Source: Metabacillus idriensis (GTDB lineage: Bacteria; Bacillota; Bacilli; Bacillales; Bacillaceae). From it: 64,000 nt of DNA. The stretch lies in contig NZ_WKKF01000001.1 of NCBI RefSeq assembly GCF_009674765.1, positions 496,001-560,000 of the forward strand. The letters are read 5' to 3'. Below the pieces are notes generated by a model, which was not told the DNA's origin, did no database searches, and saw only the letters and a list, made by a program, of their open reading frames with translations. Of the stretch, positions 61,094 through 64,000 are shown piece by piece. A program made the position numbers and the translations under genes. Each line of letters begins with the position of its first letter. Positions within the stretch are counted from its first letter, which is position 1.

Positions 61094-61435
61094 TCAAAAT
61101 GTCACTTCGTCCTGATTCCTAACAACTAAAAGTGTCTTTCCTTTATCCAATTCTTCTTCAAGCTTTTCAGCCATTTCTTTTTCAAAGCCGATCTCTTCCA
61201 TTTTCACGCGGAGTTTATCGCCTTTGCTGCGGAACACATTTTTTAGGGCAGTTCCGACGCCGGTTACGCCTACTCCAATTTTGTTGGCATCTGTTTCTTT
61301 GCGGTCTCGTCTCACATGGTCATTGTCATGTGACAGAATATAGATGTCGTCATCTCTGATTCCATCATGTCTTAGTGTATCAATCGATTTGCTTAATTGC
61401 TCGTCATCGTGGAATACTTTGAATTTCGGTTTCAT
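61094..61435 (-). CDS. General stress protein, YflT family
   Basis: A 113-residue protein of the heat-induced YflT family (general stress protein 17M): KFKVFHDDEQLSKSIDTLRH, DGIRDDDIYILSHDNDHVRR, IGVGVTGVGTALKNVFRSKG, MAEKLEEELDKGKTLLVVRN. The role is unknown, but members are SigB-dependent in B. subtilis. A textbook SigB promoter precedes it. GGAGG lies eight bases before ATG 61435. Confidence 0.88.
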   Translation of the reverse strand: MKPKFKVFHDDEQLSKSIDTLRHDGIRDDDIYILSHDNDHVRRDRKETDANKIGVGVTGVGTALKNVFRSKGDKLRVKMEEIGFEKEMAEKLEEELDKGKTLLVVRNQDEVTF

Positions 61436-61459
61436 TTGTATCGCCTCCATAGGTTAGAG

Positions 61460-61485
61460 ATACCCGCTCTAGTAACTGGGTAAAC
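61460..61485 (-). promoter_or_regulatory. SigB-type promoter of the YflT gene
   Basis: Read on the minus strand, GTTTAC (61485-61480), 14 bases, then GGGTAT (61465-61460). This is the SigB consensus GTTTAA-N13-15-GGGTAT with one mismatch, and it lies about 25 bases before the start codon. Confidence 0.85.
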
Positions 61486-61548
61486 AAGAGATTGTTCTGG
61501 CAGATTCTTCAAAAGAGCAGCGGCACTTCTTTTTTCAGCAAGTAACTC

Positions 61549-61576
61549 GTGAAAAATCGCATGAATTTGATATAAT
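61549..61576 (+). promoter_or_regulatory. Probable extended -10 promoter for yeeI
   Basis: TATAAT (61571-61576) with TG at -15 and -14, and a weak GTGAAA 16 bases before. Confidence 0.55.
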
Positions 61577-61673
61577 AGATTGAATGAAGTAAATAACTAG
61601 TTTTAATTGTGCAGCCAACTTTTTATAGGCATCGAAATGGCCTTTTATATGAATGGAAAGAGAGTGAAAGAAT

Positions 61674-62390
61674 ATGGGTCGCAAGTGGAATAACATTAAA
61701 GAGAAAAAAGCGTCAAAAGATGCAAACACAAGCCGGATTTATGCAAAGTTCGGGCGTGAGATTTATGTAGCAGCAAAGCAGGGCGAGCCGGATCCAGAAT
61801 CAAATCAGGCTTTGAAAGTAGTCCTTGAGCGTGCAAAAACATACAGTGTCCCAAAAGCGATTATCGACCGCGCGATTGAAAAAGCTAAAGGCGGTTCAGA
61901 AGAAAGCTATGATGAACTCCGTTACGAAGGGTTTGGACCAAATGGATCAATGGTTATTGTGGATGCCTTGACTAACAACGTAAACCGTACAGCATCAGAT
62001 GTTCGTGCTGCTTTTGGCAAAAACGGCGGCAACATGGGAGTGAATGGATCTGTTGCCTATATGTTTGACGCAACAGCTGTTATTGGCATTGAAGGCAAAA
62101 CAGCGGATGATGTGCTTGAGCTGTTAATGGAAGCAGACCTGGACGTGCGCGATATTATGGAAGAAGAGGATTCAGTCATTGTTTACGCAGAACCTGATCA
62201 GTTCCATGCTGTTCAAAAAGCATTTAAAGATGCCGGTATTACAGAGTTTTCAGTTGCAGAGCTGACGATGCTTGCACAAAATGACATGGAGCTTCCTGAA
62301 GATGCACAGTCACAATTCGAAAAAATGATTGATGCCCTGGAAGATTTAGAAGATGTTCAGCAGGTTTATCATAATGTGGATTTAGGTTAA
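61674..62390 (+). CDS. yeeI: YebC/PmpR-family protein YeeI
   Basis: A 238-residue member of the YebC family, nearly collinear with B. subtilis Yee[81 protein letters not shown]. It was long listed as a DNA-binding regulator; YebC proteins are now linked to relief of ribosome stalling at polyproline, and YeeI is called YebC2 in that context. AGAGAG precedes the ATG. A family T terminator follows. Confidence 0.94.
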   Translation: MGRKWNNIKEKKASKDANTSRIYAKFGREIYVAAKQGEPDPESNQALKVVLERAKTYSVPKAIIDRAIEKAKGGSEESYDELRYEGFGPNGSMVIVDALTNNVNRTASDVRAAFGKNGGNMGVNGSVAYMFDATAVIGIEGKTADDVLELLMEADLDVRDIMEEEDSVIVYAEPDQFHAVQKAFKDAGITEFSVAELTMLAQNDMELPEDAQSQFEKMIDALEDLEDVQQVYHNVDLG

Positions 62391-62422
62391 TAACGGCAGA
62401 AAGAAGAAAAATACAGAAGAAA

Positions 62423-62464
62423 ACGGGTACTAAAGTGCACAGCAATTTAGTACCCGTTTTTTTT
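62423..62464 (+). terminator. Terminator of yeeI, family T copy 2
   Basis: ACGGGTACTAAA, loop GTGCACAGCAA, TTTAGTACCCGT, then eight T. Nearly the same as the element at 48887. The gap 62465-62760 is AT-rich without a gene. Confidence 0.9.
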
Positions 62465-62760
62465 ATTTTAAAGTTTGAACAAGGCATCGACTTTTTTTGT
62501 TTCTTCATCTTACATTCCTTTGACAGATTCATAAAAACGATATTCTTATTAAGAATAAATATATCAACTAATGTTTCTAAATTGCTTTTTTTTATCTATC
62601 TCGCAACACTCATATCTTTAATTGCATAGAAAATGCCTATTATAGTCATATTCAGCTTGCCTATGAAATAAGAATTTTGCAGTTTGCAATGAGCAGCATC
62701 TATCTTATTCAGTCTGCTTAGTCGCTATCTATTTTTCGATTTAAATATAATAAGAGTGTA

Positions 62761-63987
62761 TTAATCATTTAGGGATAATAAGTGTTTTTTAATGTCTTCT
62801 GGGTTGATAGTTGTTCGTGCCACTCCACTGTCTATTGCCGCCTGAGCTACAGCTGCTGCAACGTGAGCCGCAACTCTGCGATCAAATGGATCTGGAATGA
62901 CATAGTCTGAATGAAGCTCTTGATCTGGAATGAGTTCGGCAATAGCATAAACTGCTGCTAACTTCATTTTTTCATTGATTTCTGTTGCGTTTACGTCCAG
63001 CGCACCGCGGAAAATTCCAGGGAAGGCAAGAACATTGTTGACCTGGTTCGGAAAGTCGGACCGACCTGTACCGACTACTTTAGCACCCAAATCTTTTGCT
63101 TCTTGAGGCATAATTTCCGGGATTGGATTAGCGAGTGCAAAAATGATTGGATCATGATTCATGGACAGAACCATTTCTTCATTGATAGCACCGGCAGCCG
63201 ATACACCAACAAAGACATCGGATCCAGCCATCGCATCTATTAATGTGCCTTGTTTCTGCTCTAAATTCGTGATAAGTGCCATTTCTTCTTTAAAAGGATT
63301 CATGCCGAGAGGGCGACCTTTATAGATAATTCCTTTTGTGTCACATAAAATCACATCTTTTACACCCATTTGCAGTAAAAGCTTCACAATCGCTACACCG
63401 GCTGCACCTGCTCCATTGACAACAACACAAATTTCTTCCAACTTCTTACCTGCAAGCTTAAGGGCGTTAATCAACCCAGCTGCTGTTACAATCGCTGTTC
63501 CATGCTGGTCGTCATGAAATATAGGGATGTTGCAAGCTTTTCGTAATTGTTCTTCAATCTCAAAGCATTGCGGTGCTGCAATATCCTCCAAGTTAACGCC
63601 TCCAAAGGTAGGCTCTATCAATTTAACGAATTCCACTATTTTTTTAGGATCAGTCGTATTGAGGCAAAGAGGGAAGGCATCCACATCGGCAAATGATTTA
63701 AAGAGAAGGGCTTTTCCTTCCATTACAGGCATTGCAGCACGCGGTCCGATGTTTCCTAACCCAAGCACAGCCGTACCGTCTGATACGACCGCCACAAGAT
63801 TGCCTTTCATGGTATAGTCATATACTTTTGATTCATCATGATGTATCTCCATGCACGGTTCTGCAACGCCAGGGGAGTAAGCAAGACTTAAATCATAGGC
63901 GTCACGCACCGGAACTTTCGAGTGAACACCAAGTTTTCCTTTATTTTCTTTATGCATCTGCAGCGCTTTTTCACGTAGACTGTTCAT
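62761..63987 (-). CDS. NAD(P)-dependent malic enzyme
   Basis: A 408-residue short-form malic enzyme, oxidatively decarboxylating malate to pyruvate. Recognisable are DLSLAYSPGVAEPCMEIH, GTAVLGLGNIGPRAAMPVME, the metal site NLEDIAAPQCFEIEEQL, the base region FHDDQHGTAIV and NAD binding VVNGAGAAGVAIVKLL. Length and style fit YtsJ or MleA of B. subtilis. The ATG at 63987 lies 13 bases from the window edge, and the frame stays open to the edge, so the start may be further upstream. Confidence 0.93.
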   Translation of the reverse strand: MNSLREKALQMHKENKGKLGVHSKVPVRDAYDLSLAYSPGVAEPCMEIHHDESKVYDYTMKGNLVAVVSDGTAVLGLGNIGPRAAMPVMEGKALLFKSFADVDAFPLCLNTTDPKKIVEFVKLIEPTFGGVNLEDIAAPQCFEIEEQLRKACNIPIFHDDQHGTAIVTAAGLINALKLAGKKLEEICVVVNGAGAAGVAIVKLLLQMGVKDVILCDTKGIIYKGRPLGMNPFKEEMALITNLEQKQGTLIDAMAGSDVFVGVSAAGAINEEMVLSMNHDPIIFALANPIPEIMPQEAKDLGAKVVGTGRSDFPNQVNNVLAFPGIFRGALDVNATEINEKMKLAAVYAIAELIPDQELHSDYVIPDPFDRRVAAHVAAAVAQAAIDSGVARTTINPEDIKKHLLSLND

Positions 63988-64000
63988 CTTTTTGTTTCTC

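Overview
The window looks like a chromosomal segment of an endospore-forming Bacillaceae species (Bacillus/Metabacillus-like). The evidence is low-to-moderate GC, AGGAGG-type ribosome binding sites with frequent TTG/GTG starts, a des-desK-desR cluster, a SigH-family sigma factor, CotF-like spore coat genes beside a zinc alcohol dehydrogenase, a YisP-like prenyl synthase, a YeeI/YebC protein, a YflT stress protein behind a textbook SigB promoter, and intergenic repeats of Bacillaceae type. No rRNA, tRNA, CRISPR array, transposase or phage module was recognised. Identifications rest on reading protein motifs and remembered families, not on database searches.

Layout. 1-7.5 kb: a yndJ-like/DUF4166/DoxX-like operon on the minus strand, a histidine phosphatase, two AraC regulators with GyrI-like effector domains around a DUF2161 putative nuclease, an RsbR-type stressosome protein and a DedA membrane protein. 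7.6-17.8 kb: two unlinked SEDS (FtsW/RodA-type) genes, a frameshifted MFS gene, an acyl-CoA synthetase, a lysoplasmalogenase, a NAT/transglutaminase-like protein, Nudix, a small zinc ribbon membrane protein, an EamA exporter, a probably broken small membrane gene and a CPBP protease. 18-22 kb: an extra SigH-type sigma factor, a WGR-DUF4240 protein, catechol dioxygenase CatE with a promoter/operator, and a DoxX protein behind two redox-type palindromes (Fnr/Rex-like). 22-26 kb: DinB and the membrane-fluidity system des-desKR. 26-34 kb: DinB, GNAT, Nudix, MFS, SDR and monoacylglycerol-lipase-like genes. 34.3-39 kb: ywaF, then regulator-CPBP-ABC ATPase-ABC permease, bracketed by oppositely oriented copies of a dispersed repeat and followed by a 52-bp tandem repeat. 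39-48.7 kb: SurA-N lipoprotein, amidase, acyl-CoA thioesterase, secreted helical protein, MarR-MMPL exporter pair, MFS exporter, universal stress protein. 49.5-52.1 kb: formaldehyde-dehydrogenase-like ADH with CotF-like coat genes in two divergent arms. 52.5-56 kb: a complete inducible beta-lactamase locus (bla divergent from blaR1-blaI, three operator dyads). 56.5-64 kb: DinB, GNAT, YisP-like synthase, SPOR-phosphodiester glycosidase, YflT, YeeI/YebC and a malic enzyme at the right edge.

Systems whose parts clearly work together: des/DesK/DesR (cold-induced lipid desaturation), Bla/BlaR1/BlaI (penicillin sensing and hydrolysis), MarR/MMPL (regulated export), regulator/CPBP/ABC (a possible peptide or bacteriocin-immunity type export operon), and coat protein/ADH genes (sporulation). 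I found no convincing wholly new multi-gene system. The most unusual items are the SigH paralogue with a coupled 8-codon leader, an interrupted 27-codon reading frame coupled to bla, a Nudix gene whose only well-placed start is ATC, an unnamed gene remnant before a duplicated terminator, and the repeat families that abut stop codons.
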